Source of the DNA: Pseudomonadota bacterium
Lineage (GTDB): Bacteria; Pseudomonadota; Gammaproteobacteria; Steroidobacterales; MnTg04
DNA: 64,000 nucleotides
Reading direction: 5' to 3'
Assembly: GCA_022560735.1 (NCBI GenBank)
Contig: JADFSO010000002.1
Span: 62,001 to 126,000 of the forward strand
Shown here: positions 37,009 through 47,182 of the stretch, piece by piece
Layout of the letters: each line of letters begins with the position of its first letter
Position numbering within the stretch: the stretch's first letter is position 1
Made by a program: the position numbers and the translations under genes
The notes under the pieces: generated by a model
Seen by the model: only the letters and a program-made list of their open reading frames with translations
Told to the model about the DNA's origin: nothing
Database searches by the model: none

Positions 37009-38343
37009 TTGATTGACCGTCCACGATCGGGGGAAAAAGCCTGTCTGGTTTTCGTGGGCCTCGGCAGATCGCTTGGCGACAACGATATCGCTGAATTCAG
37101 GGCGCTGGCCGAATCCGCCGGCGCTGTCGTCGTCGCTGAACTCACGATCAAGCGGGCCTCACCGTCTTCCCGTTATCTGCTCGGTTCGGGGAAGGTTGCT
37201 GAAATCCGTGACGCAGTCAAAGCCACGGGCGCCGAACTCGTATTGTTCGGGGTAGCCCTCAGTCCATCGCAGGAAAGAAACCTGGAAAAGGCGATCGAAT
37301 GCCGCGTGCTCGATCGTACCGGTCTGATCCTGGATATTTTTTCCAATCGCGCGCGCAGCTCGGAAGGTAAACTGCAAGTGGAACTTGCGCAGCTGCGCCA
37401 TTTGTCGACCCGCCTGGTTCGCGGGTGGACCCACCTGGAAAGACAAAAAGGCGGTATCGGCCTGCGCGGACCCGGCGAAACCCAGCTGGAGACCGATCGC
37501 CGTTTGCTGGCTGGCCGGATAAAGCAGTTGCGCAGGCGTCTCGACAGAGTTGCCAGGAGACGCGCGATGAGCAGGCGCAACCGCAAGCGATCGGGAGTGC
37601 CGACCGTTGCGCTGGTTGGTTATACCAATGCCGGCAAATCGACACTTTTCAACGCGCTGACCGCGGAAGCCGTCTACACCGCCGACCAAATGTTTGCGAC
37701 CCTCGATCCGACGATGCGGCGTTATCGACTCGGTTGCTCGGGAGATATCGTGCTGGCGGATACGGTCGGTTTTGTCGGTGATTTGCCGCACGAACTGGTT
37801 GCCGCTTTCCGCTCGACCTTGCTGGAAACGCGCGAGGCCGATTTGCTTTTGCATATCATCGATGCAGCCGACCCGTGGCGTGATGAGAAAGAGCGGGCAG
37901 TCAACGAGGTCCTGGCGGAAATCGGCGCCGACCGGGTGCCGCAAATCAGGGTTTTCAACAAGATCGATCTGTCGGGGCAGCCGGCGAGGCTGGCGGGGCC
38001 CGGCGAAGGCGATAAGGCCAGGGTGTGGCTGTCATCGGTCAGTGGTGAAGGATTGGATTTGCTGGCAGAGTCCCTGCAGGTGCATTTTCGGAGTAGGCTG
38101 GTACACGGCGCACTCGAGCTGACTGCGGCCCAGGCCGGCGTGCGGGCCCGACTTTACGAACTGCAAGGCGTGGTGGCGGAAAGTTGTCTGGACGATGGTG
38201 GCTGCAGGCTGGAAATCGAGTTGCCGAGGATCGAAATGGAACGTTTGTGCAAGCAACATGAGCTCGATCCGGGTTGCCTGAAGATTTTTTCTTGTGAACC
38301 GGACGAAGGCTTTCTACAATTGCGCGCCGGTGGCGTGCGCTAA
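37009..38343 (+). CDS. hflX: Ribosome-associated GTPase HflX
   Basis: GTPase that binds the 50S subunit and rescues stalled or heat-damaged ribosomes. The 444 residues show the HflX N-domain (LGSGKVAEI, RTGLILDIFSNRARSSEGKLQ), the GIGLRGPGETQLETDRR motif and the G-domain (GYTNAGKSTLFNALT, DTVGFVGDLPHELV, FNKIDL). The best start is TTG 37009, 18 bp after hfq; no in-frame ATG is nearby. Confidence 0.94.
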   Translation: MIDRPRSGEKACLVFVGLGRSLGDNDIAEFRALAESAGAVVVAELTIKRASPSSRYLLGSGKVAEIRDAVKATGAELVLFGVALSPSQERNLEKAIECRVLDRTGLILDIFSNRARSSEGKLQVELAQLRHLSTRLVRGWTHLERQKGGIGLRGPGETQLETDRRLLAGRIKQLRRRLDRVARRRAMSRRNRKRSGVPTVALVGYTNAGKSTLFNALTAEAVYTADQMFATLDPTMRRYRLGCSGDIVLADTVGFVGDLPHELVAAFRSTLLETREADLLLHIIDAADPWRDEKERAVNEVLAEIGADRVPQIRVFNKIDLSGQPARLAGPGEGDKARVWLSSVSGEGLDLLAESLQVHFRSRLVHGALELTAAQAGVRARLYELQGVVAESCLDDGGCRLEIELPRIEMERLCKQHELDPGCLKIFSCEPDEGFLQLRAGGVR

Positions 38344-38365
38344 AAGAATTCAGGAGTGAAGTGGT

Positions 38366-39475
38366 ATGGCTTGGAATGACTCTGGAAATGGCAAGAGTCC
38401 GTGGAACCAGGGCCCCAATCAGGGTCCACCGGATCTGGACGAAGTCGTAAAAAAGATGCAGGAGCGCCTGGGCAGCCTGTTCGGTGGCGGCAGCGGTGGC
38501 GATAAACTCGGTGGCTTCAGCCTGGGGTTTATCGCGGCATTGATACTGGGCGCCTTGCTGGCGACCGGTTTTTACAAGGTCAATGCGCCGGAGCAGGGCG
38601 TCGTCATGCGTTTTGGCCAGTATCAGACGACCACCCTGCCAGGATTGCACTGGCGGATTCCGCTGATCGATAAAGTCGTCAAAGTCAACATTGCCAGTAC
38701 CGAGGAGTACGATCACCAGACCCAGATGCTGACCGCCGATGAGAATATCGTCTCGATCGAGCTGTCGGTGCAATACCGGCGCAGCGATGCCAAGGCCTGG
38801 GCCTTCAATGTCAGGAATCCAGCCCTGTCTCTTTCCGAAGTCAGCCAGAGCGCGATTCGCGAAGTGGTTGGCACCAGCAGCGCGCAAAAGGTCATGGGTT
38901 TCGGCCGGGCCGAGATCGTGGACAGGACCAAGCAGCTGCTGCAAGAAACGCTGGATCAGTATGGGACCGGGATAGAGATCATGGTCGTCAACCTGGTGAA
39001 CGCGACCCCGCCGGCCCAGGTCCAGGCAGCGGTGGATGACGCGACCCGGGCGCGCGAAGACCATGAACGCCTGATTCTCGAAGCGCAATCCTACGAGAAC
39101 GACATCCTGCCCAGGGCCCGCGGTGAAGCAGTCAGGCAGATCCAGGATGCCGAAGGACACAAGGCCCGCGTGGTGGCGGATGCCGAAGGCGAAACCAGCC
39201 GTTTCCTGGCCCTGCTGGCCGAGTACGACCGGGCGCCGGAGGTGACCAGGAAACGACTTTACCTGGAAACGATCCAGGAAGTTTACGGCTCGGTCAGCAA
39301 GGTATTTATCGATGCGGCCGGCAGCGGGAGCCTGCTGTATCTGCCGATTGACAAAATCATGGAGCAGCGCCGTCAGGGAGCGAGCGGCTCGATCAGCTTC
39401 GGTCCTGCGGCCGAAAGCAGCGGTCAGCCTGCGCAACGGGATACTGACCGGACCAGCGGGAGGACACGGCGATGA
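38366..39475 (+). CDS. hflK: FtsH-modulator HflK
   Basis: SPFH/Band 7 membrane protein that, with HflC, cages the FtsH protease. Gly/Pro/Asn-rich N-terminus (SPWNQGPNQGPPDLDEV), one transmembrane helix (~50-70), Band 7 domain (APEQGVVMRFGQY, PGLHWRIPLID), a long helix (EDHERLILEAQSYENDILP) and a disordered basic tail. 369 residues. AGGAG precedes the ATG. The stop overlaps hflC (ATGA). Confidence 0.95.
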   Translation: MAWNDSGNGKSPWNQGPNQGPPDLDEVVKKMQERLGSLFGGGSGGDKLGGFSLGFIAALILGALLATGFYKVNAPEQGVVMRFGQYQTTTLPGLHWRIPLIDKVVKVNIASTEEYDHQTQMLTADENIVSIELSVQYRRSDAKAWAFNVRNPALSLSEVSQSAIREVVGTSSAQKVMGFGRAEIVDRTKQLLQETLDQYGTGIEIMVVNLVNATPPAQVQAAVDDATRAREDHERLILEAQSYENDILPRARGEAVRQIQDAEGHKARVVADAEGETSRFLALLAEYDRAPEVTRKRLYLETIQEVYGSVSKVFIDAAGSGSLLYLPIDKIMEQRRQGASGSISFGPAAESSGQPAQRDTDRTSGRTRR

Positions 39476-40341
39476 ATTTTAAAGGAATTGGCAGCGTCAT
39501 CGCGTTGCTGGTCGCTGCGCTGGTTGCCAGCATGTCTTTCTTTACGGTCTCGGAAACCGAACTGGCGCTGAAACGCCGCTTCGGTGAAATTATCCAGGCC
39601 GACTACGAGCCAGGCCTGCATTTCAAGTGGCCGATCGACGACGTATTGAAGTTCGAAAAGCGCCTGATGACGGTCGACACCCGGCCGGAGCGGTTTTTGA
39701 CCGGTGGCACGAAGTACGTGCTGATCGATTTCTTCGTCAAATGGCGCATCATCGATGTCGGTCTTTTCTATCGGGCTACCGGTGGCAGCGAGACGATTGC
39801 GGTCACGCGCCTGCTTTCGATCATTACCGATGGTCTGCGCAAGGCGGTTGCGGAAAGAAGCATCCAGCAACTGGTTTCCGCAGAGCGCTCTGATTTTATG
39901 GAGGGCATGCTGGTCTCCACGAGGGAAATTTCGTCGGAACTGGGTATCGATTTGATCGATGTCCGGGTCAAGCGTATCGATCTGCCCGATGAAGTCAGCG
40001 GGTCGGTGTTCGAGCGCATGCGGCAGGAGAGAGTCCGTATCGCCAAGCAACTCAGGGCCGAAGGCGCGGAGCGTGCCGAGGTAATCAAATCGAATGCCGA
40101 TCGCGAAAGAACCATTTTGCTGGCCGAGGCTTACAAACAGTCGGAAATACTCCGTGGTGAGGGAGACGCCGAGGCCGCTGCGATTTATGCCGGGGCTTAC
40201 GGTCAGGATGCGGAATTTTATGCTTTCCACCGCAGCCTGCAGGCGTACCGATCCGCTTTCAACGAATATGGCGACCTGCTGGTCCTGGACCCGGACAGCG
40301 AGTTTTTCGATTATCTGAAGTCATCCGGCGGAAAACGATAA
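39472..40341 (+). CDS. hflC: FtsH-modulator HflC
   Basis: Partner of HflK in the FtsH-regulating complex. N-terminal membrane anchor (residues 6-24), Band 7 domain (FFTVSETELALKRRFGEI, YEPGLHFKWPIDDV), and the conserved RVKRIDLPDEVSGSVFERM and GEGDAEAAAIYAGAYGQD segments. 289 residues. Start ATG 39472 overlaps the hflK stop, so the two are translationally coupled. Confidence 0.95.
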   Translation: MNFKGIGSVIALLVAALVASMSFFTVSETELALKRRFGEIIQADYEPGLHFKWPIDDVLKFEKRLMTVDTRPERFLTGGTKYVLIDFFVKWRIIDVGLFYRATGGSETIAVTRLLSIITDGLRKAVAERSIQQLVSAERSDFMEGMLVSTREISSELGIDLIDVRVKRIDLPDEVSGSVFERMRQERVRIAKQLRAEGAERAEVIKSNADRERTILLAEAYKQSEILRGEGDAEAAAIYAGAYGQDAEFYAFHRSLQAYRSAFNEYGDLLVLDPDSEFFDYLKSSGGKR

Positions 40342-40368
40342 GTCTGTGATTCGTTCAGGAACTGACAA

Positions 40369-40557
40369 ATGCAATGGTCGGATTTGCTGGCGGCGTTTGC
40401 GCTGGTCCTGGTAATCGAAGGTCTGTTGCCGTTTGCCAACCCGCAAGCGGCGCAACGGCTATACCAGCAGTTGTCGGCCGCTCCGACTGAGTTTTTGAGA
40501 CGCATCGGCCTGATCAGTATCGTCCTGGGACTGCTGATTCTCTACCTGGTGAGATAA
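40369..40557 (+). CDS. yjeT: DUF2065 small inner-membrane protein
   Basis: A 62-residue protein with two hydrophobic helices (LLAAFALVLVIEGLLPF and IGLISIVLGLLILYLV). This is the DUF2065 pattern found between hflC and purA in many gammaproteobacteria (E. coli YjeT). Function unknown. The conserved placement and the intact reading frame support it as a real gene. Confidence 0.88.
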   Translation: MQWSDLLAAFALVLVIEGLLPFANPQAAQRLYQQLSAAPTEFLRRIGLISIVLGLLILYLVR

Positions 40558-42046
<1,489 letters not shown>

Positions 42047-42060
42047 CGAGTTGCCGCAGA

Positions 42061-43248
42061 TCAGGTATCCGTCTCTTTGTCAGGGGGCAGTGTACTTTCG
42101 GCGCTTTGTCCTTGTGGCCGTTTATTTCTGGCACCGGTCAGCGAGTCAAATGCGCTTCTCATGATCCATGCCTGGGCGGCGGGAATGCTGTCATATTGGC
42201 CTGGGTCGCGTGCCGTCGCAGCCTCCAGCAGAACCCTTTCGAGAAAGCGGCTGGCGATTTTGCACCGGTCCTTGAGCCGATAGAGCATCTGGTAACTCGC
42301 CCCTTCGTAAATCCGGAAACAGGCCAGCGGGTCGCCCTCGTTGTAAACCACGGCGCCGGATCTGATCGCGTTTTCAATTACCGAATCGATCAATGACAAG
42401 TCGTCGCTGCTGCACTGTGCCTCTATGCCCGAGCGCATTTCGTCCAGCTCGGTTTTGAGACTGGCAATTCGCTCCCGTACTTTTTTCAGATTCCGCTCCG
42501 CAGGCCTGTTCCTGGTGATTGCAACCATGGTTTGCAGAATTTTTACCGGTATTGCCAGGTGCACCGGCGGGCGACCGGCACGCACAAAGGAAGTCAGCAT
42601 GCCGATCACTTCTCCATCCATGTTCAGTACAGGCCCGCCATTCATGCCCGGGCTGAAATCATTGGAGATTTGCATCAGCTCATCGTTACCGCGATGCCTG
42701 AACCGTGAAACAATTTTTCCCTGCGACAAAGTGACGTTGACGCCCTCAGGACTGCCGATCGCGATGATTTCTTCACCGATGTTGATCGACCGCGCCACAC
42801 CGGGATGCAGCGGTGGCGGGACGCTGGCAGCGCTGCGCAGCAGGGCGACACCCCAGTTTGAATCGGTCAGCGCAACCAACTCGAGATCCTCGATCCGTTC
42901 GTCCGCCAGCAGCATTTCGATACGCACAGCCCCATCGAGAATTTTCAGATTGGTGGCGATCAGGCCGTCTTCGGAGATGACGAACCCGCTACCGCTGGTG
43001 CGCAGCCCGTCATTGGCTCCGTAGGCCAGGAGAGTTACGACCGACGGCCTCGCGCGGTCGAGAATCTTCCACAATGGATCGTCGGTCTCGCCGGTTAATG
43101 GTTGCTGCGCAGACAATGGCGAAGCGAGAAAAAGCAGCGCTATGAGCCCGACCAGAATTGAAAATGCCTCGGCAAATCGTCGTGTCATTCCGTCTGTCCT
43201 GGCTGGCTGAGAACTCTCGTTCGACAACGCCTTGCGCTGTGAATTCAT
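42061..43248 (-). CDS. S1C (DegP/HtrA-like) protein with all catalytic residues lost
   Basis: A 395-residue exported protein; a hydrophobic segment (~residues 29-47, ending LSAQQ) fits a signal peptide. Residues ~60-270 align by pattern with the trypsin-like fold (GSGFVISEDGLIATN, IAIGSPEGVNVTLSQG, GGPVLNMDGEVIGM). The three active-site positions are changed. The His of TNxHVV reads TNLKIL, the Asp of TDLAVLK reads NWGVALLR, and the Ser of PGNSGGP reads PGMNGGP. A coiled coil and a cysteine-containing helical region follow, with no PDZ domain. Its start overlaps the M48 gene's stop (ATGA). Likely a binding or scaffold protein, not a protease. Confidence 0.75.
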   Translation of the reverse strand: MNSQRKALSNESSQPARTDGMTRRFAEAFSILVGLIALLFLASPLSAQQPLTGETDDPLWKILDRARPSVVTLLAYGANDGLRTSGSGFVISEDGLIATNLKILDGAVRIEMLLADERIEDLELVALTDSNWGVALLRSAASVPPPLHPGVARSINIGEEIIAIGSPEGVNVTLSQGKIVSRFRHRGNDELMQISNDFSPGMNGGPVLNMDGEVIGMLTSFVRAGRPPVHLAIPVKILQTMVAITRNRPAERNLKKVRERIASLKTELDEMRSGIEAQCSSDDLSLIDSVIENAIRSGAVVYNEGDPLACFRIYEGASYQMLYRLKDRCKIASRFLERVLLEAATARDPGQYDSIPAAQAWIMRSAFDSLTGARNKRPQGQSAESTLPPDKETDT

Positions 43249-44738
43249 CTGACGACCTTGATTATTTTTCCGGCTACCGGTTCGCCATCCGGGTAGGCCC
43301 TGTTTAGCAGGCGCAGATGATCCTCGGCATGCGCACCGAGTACCGAATTTTCCGCCAGGCTCGCATAGCTTGATATTCCGTCGGCGGTGAGCAGCGATAT
43401 GACCGGTAACCGGGCCGCACGAAAATCCGCGTCGCTCATTCGGTCGAAACTGAAGATGGACTTGATAAATTCCGGATCGGCAGCAATATCGTGCCGATCG
43501 TTTCTGCCTGCCCCGGCGAAAATGAAGCCGACCCTTCTGTTTGGATCCGCAATAAACGCATAGCGCACGGGCCGTTTTCCGTATACCGACTTTGAATGAT
43601 CGGAAATTGCGAGAAAAGCAGGCAATCCATCGATCGTGATATTGTTCGACTCACGAATATTTCCGGAGCCCATGTTCTGACGAAGAATGGTTTTCGGCAC
43701 CACGCGTTTCGCGATTGGCAACGCGCCAAAATAAAGAGAGGCATTGCCATCCGGCGAAGTCGCGGTGACGTTGCCAGCGGAACTGCGAATGGCCCAGCCC
43801 TCCGGGAAGGTGACTTTTATGCCTAGCCCGCGGTCGTAAAAGCGGTTCTTCCGGATGATACGATTTCTGCTGGATTCACCGTATACCAGGCCGTTTATCC
43901 GGCTGAGATAGGCTTCCGTGTTAACCACGGCATCCGGCCTGACCTGCAGTTTGTCAGCCGCCCCGACAACTTCCTTTAGCCTGGTGTCATTGTCGGGGTG
44001 GGTGGCGAATATACCGTGATACACCTGTGCTTTGCGTCCTTCCTGGCGTGCCCTTTCAACCTCGAACAGCTCCTTTTGCTTCATCACGCGGAGTACATCG
44101 ATAATGGATTCCGGGTCATAACCGGCTTTCGCCAGGTATTCCGCGCCCAACCCGTCAGCCTGTAGTTCGGCCTTCCGGCCAAAACCGCTCAACAAGGCGC
44201 CGCCGACGTATCCGGTCAGCACGCTTCCCGATTGCAGCGGCGTCAGCATGCCGGCGACCGCAGAGATTGCCCTGACGATCGATGATTTGCCGTGCTGCCT
44301 GACCGCGTGGCGCGCGGTGACATGACCGATTTCATGGCCGATGATGGCGGCAAGCTCCGCCTCCGAATCCAGGTAAGCCATGATCCCGCGGGTGATGTAG
44401 ATATATCCGCCGGGCGTCGCAAATGCATTGACCTGGTCATCGTCAAGCACGGTAAAACGGTACTTTATGTTGGGTCGGTGACTGACCGCGGCCAGTTTCT
44501 GGCCGATGTTATTGACATAGTTTTGCAATCCCTGATCCCGGTATATGCCGTATTGCTGGATGATCTGCGGGTGCATCCGGGCACCGAGCTGCAGCTCATC
44601 TTCTTCAGACATCAGGACGAAATCGGAGCCACCGGTCGGATTGGATACGCAGGATGACAGGATCAGACCCGCCATCGCCCCCAGCAATACCAGGCAAGTG
44701 CGTTTTTGAATGGTTGCTTTTCTCGGTACTCTGTACAT
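43245..44738 (-). CDS. M48 metalloprotease lipoprotein (BepA/LoiP-like)
   Basis: Outer-membrane-directed zinc protease. ATG 44738 begins a lipoprotein signal (lipobox LSSC). The M48 domain has HEIGHVTARH, with the third zinc ligand Glu in FGRKAELQADGLG, and the FATHPDNDTRL motif typical of periplasmic M48 proteases that monitor outer-membrane assembly. The C-terminal ~230 residues form a beta-rich domain (KVTFPEGWAIRSS, SLYFGALPI) and end VAGKIIKVVR. Longer than BepA and without its TPRs. Coupled to the degenerate S1C protein downstream. Confidence 0.87.
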   Translation of the reverse strand: MYRVPRKATIQKRTCLVLLGAMAGLILSSCVSNPTGGSDFVLMSEEDELQLGARMHPQIIQQYGIYRDQGLQNYVNNIGQKLAAVSHRPNIKYRFTVLDDDQVNAFATPGGYIYITRGIMAYLDSEAELAAIIGHEIGHVTARHAVRQHGKSSIVRAISAVAGMLTPLQSGSVLTGYVGGALLSGFGRKAELQADGLGAEYLAKAGYDPESIIDVLRVMKQKELFEVERARQEGRKAQVYHGIFATHPDNDTRLKEVVGAADKLQVRPDAVVNTEAYLSRINGLVYGESSRNRIIRKNRFYDRGLGIKVTFPEGWAIRSSAGNVTATSPDGNASLYFGALPIAKRVVPKTILRQNMGSGNIRESNNITIDGLPAFLAISDHSKSVYGKRPVRYAFIADPNRRVGFIFAGAGRNDRHDIAADPEFIKSIFSFDRMSDADFRAARLPVISLLTADGISSYASLAENSVLGAHAEDHLRLLNRAYPDGEPVAGKIIKVVR

Positions 44739-45088
44739 GATTACCGTCTTCCTGTTTTGGACCGTCGCGGATTCGATCAGTTGCGGACGCAAGTTGGCTG
44801 ACCTTGAACCTATACCGAGGTGGCCTGTCCATCAAGGGGGGCAGCGGCTATTGTACGTCTTGCCGGTCAGACCGTGGGTGATTTCGAGGCAATGGTGTAT
44901 CGCTTGCCTCCGGGGAGCCCGGTGGTGTAAAAAAGAGCAAGCTCCGGGGCATGTTGTGACTGTTTTTAATATTGCGCTGCAGCATAAGCTACACTGAACT
45001 TTTGCGTTGCTCGGCGTGTCCTTTTAGTTACTGGGGAAAAAGACTTTGCCAGTGATCAACTGCTAAAGTCGATAGTGAGGTCAAGGCA
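44739..45088. other. 350-bp divergent intergenic region
   Basis: Separates the M48 operon (minus) from the small plug-like lipoprotein (plus). No ORF of note. It contains a short CCGGG/CCCGG inverted repeat near 44910-44925 and an AT-rich patch (about 44965-45000) with hexamer-like TTGTGA and TACACT, but not at a spacing I would call a promoter. Confidence 0.4.
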
Positions 45089-45406
45089 GTGGAGAGAATG
45101 CCAAAACTGGTATCGGCACCGGTCGTTTGTGCGGGTGCGGTGCTTCTAACCGCCTGTGCCACTGGCACAGTCCCTTTCGAGCCAACGAGGACGCAAAAGG
45201 TTGCCGAACATACGCATGTTGAATCGGTGACCCGGGAAGTCACGGGTTCGCGCATCAAGCGCACTGTTGACCCGGACAATCCGAACGCGAACACGCTGTC
45301 TCCGGTATCCGTCATGGAGCATGAGGAACTGCTGCGGCATCGGACGCTCGAAGATGCGATCGGAACCATGATCAACATGCGCGGCGGTGGCCCTGGCGGA
45401 AAATAG
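45089..45406 (+). CDS. Small lipoprotein resembling a TonB-receptor plug N-terminus
   Basis: A 105-residue lipoprotein. The start is GTG 45089 or ATG 45098 (GGAG just upstream), the signal ends at lipobox LTAC, and the mature part is ~80 residues. The region VTREVTGSRIKRTVDP through NTLSPVSVMEHEELLRHRTLEDAI has the pattern of the first strands of a TonB-dependent receptor plug (VTGSRIKR...SPVSVI...EEL...TLEDAL). It stops there, with no barrel. The ending is glycine-rich (MRGGGPGGK). Function unknown; it precedes the array of TonB-C-like paralogues. Confidence 0.72.
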   Translation: MERMPKLVSAPVVCAGAVLLTACATGTVPFEPTRTQKVAEHTHVESVTREVTGSRIKRTVDPDNPNANTLSPVSVMEHEELLRHRTLEDAIGTMINMRGGGPGGK

Positions 45407-45453
45407 GCCCTGTTTTCACCTGTTCCTGGCCAAGAGGTGAAGAGGTGACAAGC

Positions 45454-45543
45454 ATGGACAATACCGGCGCGGTTTTTGTTGAGCTCGATGCCGAGGGGTT
45501 TCTGCGCTTGTTTGCATTGATGAGGTTCTCGGCTGTCAAGTGA
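45454..45543 (+). CDS. 29-codon leader ORF coupled to the first TPR paralogue
   Basis: Starts at ATG 45454 (or GTG 45445) behind purine-rich AAGAGGTGAAGAGG, a strong ribosome site. It encodes a short peptide beginning MDNTGAVFVELDAEG. Its TGA stop (45541-45543) overlaps the GTG start (45540) of the next gene, which otherwise lacks its own Shine-Dalgarno. Too short to classify; probably a coupling leader or a real small protein. Confidence 0.5.
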   Translation: MDNTGAVFVELDAEGFLRLFALMRFSAVK

Positions 45544-47171
45544 TTTCCGCGACTAAAAAAGAATTTCTTTGTTTATCGGCAGCGCAACTGGCGCTCGCCG
45601 TTTTTTTTCTCGTCCCGCCTGCCTATGTCCATGCTCAGGACGAACCCCCGGCAGGGGCAGTGGCCACGACGATGGCAGACTCTGCCGATCGGGCGAATAC
45701 GGAAGTAACGCCGCCTGACTCCATGGCGGAGACAGTACCGGCGCCAGGCCGTTCATCCCCCGATGCAGACGATGAAAAGGACGACAGCATCGTTTCATCG
45801 AGCTTGTCGCCGGGCGATCTGTCCAGCGCGGATCTGCTCGAGGAATCGCAGAAAATGACTGCCGGCGAACGATACCCGGAGGCGTTGGAGTACGCGTTGT
45901 TTGCGGTCGAGCGCGAAGACAGTTCAGAAGACCCTTATAACCCGGACTTGATCGAGCCGCTGATCAACCTGGCGAGTAGCCAGAGAAAATTACAACTCGA
46001 TCGCCAGGCGGCGGAATCCCTCGATCGTGCCATAGACCTGATCGAACGAGATGGCGGTATTTATGACGCTCGATTGGTGACGCCGATTAACCGGGCGGGC
46101 CGTTTGCTGCAGCAACGGGGCGAACACGAGCAGGCGATCGAGCTGTTTCGGCGTTCCCAGCATATCAGTCACCGTGCGGACGGAGTTTTCAGCACCGACC
46201 AGGTGGTGGCCCTTGAGCTGATGACCAGAAGTTATCTGACGACAGGGGATCTCGATGCAGCCAATGCGACACAGAATTTTCGCTTCAAAGTGGATGTTCA
46301 TCGATTTGGACGAGGTTCGATCCTGACGGTACCATCGGGGGTCGCGCTGGCCCGGTTCAAAACGAATCTCAGGTTGTATGACGATGCCCGGAAGCTCTAT
46401 GTAGAGGCAATACAGATAACGGAAGATTCCCTCGGGGAAAACGATCTTGCGCTGGTCGATTTGCTGCTCGGGCTGGCATCGGTAAGACAGAATCAGCGCG
46501 ACCTCCAGGACTACCACAGGGCGAGGGCCGCGCAGCTCAGGCGCGATACCAGCATTGCCTATTATGATTATCGGCCGCAAGCTTCCGTTTTGTCTTCTGA
46601 CCAGGCAAAAAAAAACCGGCCTGTAGCCCGGATACAAGGCGCCAGCCCGGGGCAGGCGCTGGCGGCGCTCAAGCGCGCGGTACAGATTGTGGATCATCAC
46701 CGGGAAAAGGTGTCGTGCGCCTATCGTTTTGATATCTATGTCAACCTGGGCGACACGTACATGTTGTTGAAAAAAAGGAATCGGGGGATAACGACTTATC
46801 AGAAGGCGATCGAACTCCTGGATTCGGCGAGCAACGCGCAGGAACTGAAAGAGCAATATTTTGGCCGACCCTTGCTTCTGCAATACAAGAAGCCACGCCC
46901 CTTGCCCAACGCCGTCGGAAGATACACCAATTATGACGGCACCTTTGCCGAAGCGTCATTCGTGGTCCGGGCCAATGGTTCGGTCGATGAAGTTGAATTG
47001 GTGGCGTCCAACGCGCCTGTCCCCATGCGCACCCTGTTCAGAAAAGAGGTGCGCAGGTCCATATACAGACCGCGATTTGTCGATGGTGAGCCGGTCGCCA
47101 CGGCCGAGCATCTCAGGGAAGAGTTTGCCGGTACCGCTTTGGCAGCCAATGCAAAGCCGGCCGGTAACTGA
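45540..47171 (+). CDS. Exported TPR protein with TonB-C-like domain, paralogue 1
   Basis: 543 residues. A signal peptide cleaves near AHA-QD (~residue 33). An acidic Ser/Asp-rich linker (to ~95) follows, then several TPR-like helix pairs (ALEYALFAVEREDSSEDP, LASSQRKLQLDRQAAESLDRA). After a basic, likely flexible stretch the C-terminus (~residues 460-530) has a TonB-C-like pattern: a GRYTNYDG lead-in, then FVVRANGSVDEVELVAS and IYRPRFVDGEPVAT. The GTG start overlaps the leader ORF stop. The most divergent of four paralogues. Periplasmic; function unknown. Confidence 0.75.
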   Translation: MISATKKEFLCLSAAQLALAVFFLVPPAYVHAQDEPPAGAVATTMADSADRANTEVTPPDSMAETVPAPGRSSPDADDEKDDSIVSSSLSPGDLSSADLLEESQKMTAGERYPEALEYALFAVEREDSSEDPYNPDLIEPLINLASSQRKLQLDRQAAESLDRAIDLIERDGGIYDARLVTPINRAGRLLQQRGEHEQAIELFRRSQHISHRADGVFSTDQVVALELMTRSYLTTGDLDAANATQNFRFKVDVHRFGRGSILTVPSGVALARFKTNLRLYDDARKLYVEAIQITEDSLGENDLALVDLLLGLASVRQNQRDLQDYHRARAAQLRRDTSIAYYDYRPQASVLSSDQAKKNRPVARIQGASPGQALAALKRAVQIVDHHREKVSCAYRFDIYVNLGDTYMLLKKRNRGITTYQKAIELLDSASNAQELKEQYFGRPLLLQYKKPRPLPNAVGRYTNYDGTFAEASFVVRANGSVDEVELVASNAPVPMRTLFRKEVRRSIYRPRFVDGEPVATAEHLREEFAGTALAANAKPAGN

Positions 47172-47182
47172 ACCGGGTCGTC

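Noticed and set aside
38039..39436. 465-codon minus-strand open frame
   Set aside because: Opposite hflX and hflK, both certain by motif and order.
42061..43248. Annotating this gene as an active DegP/DegQ protease
   Set aside because: None of the catalytic triad residues is present at the conserved positions and there is no PDZ domain.
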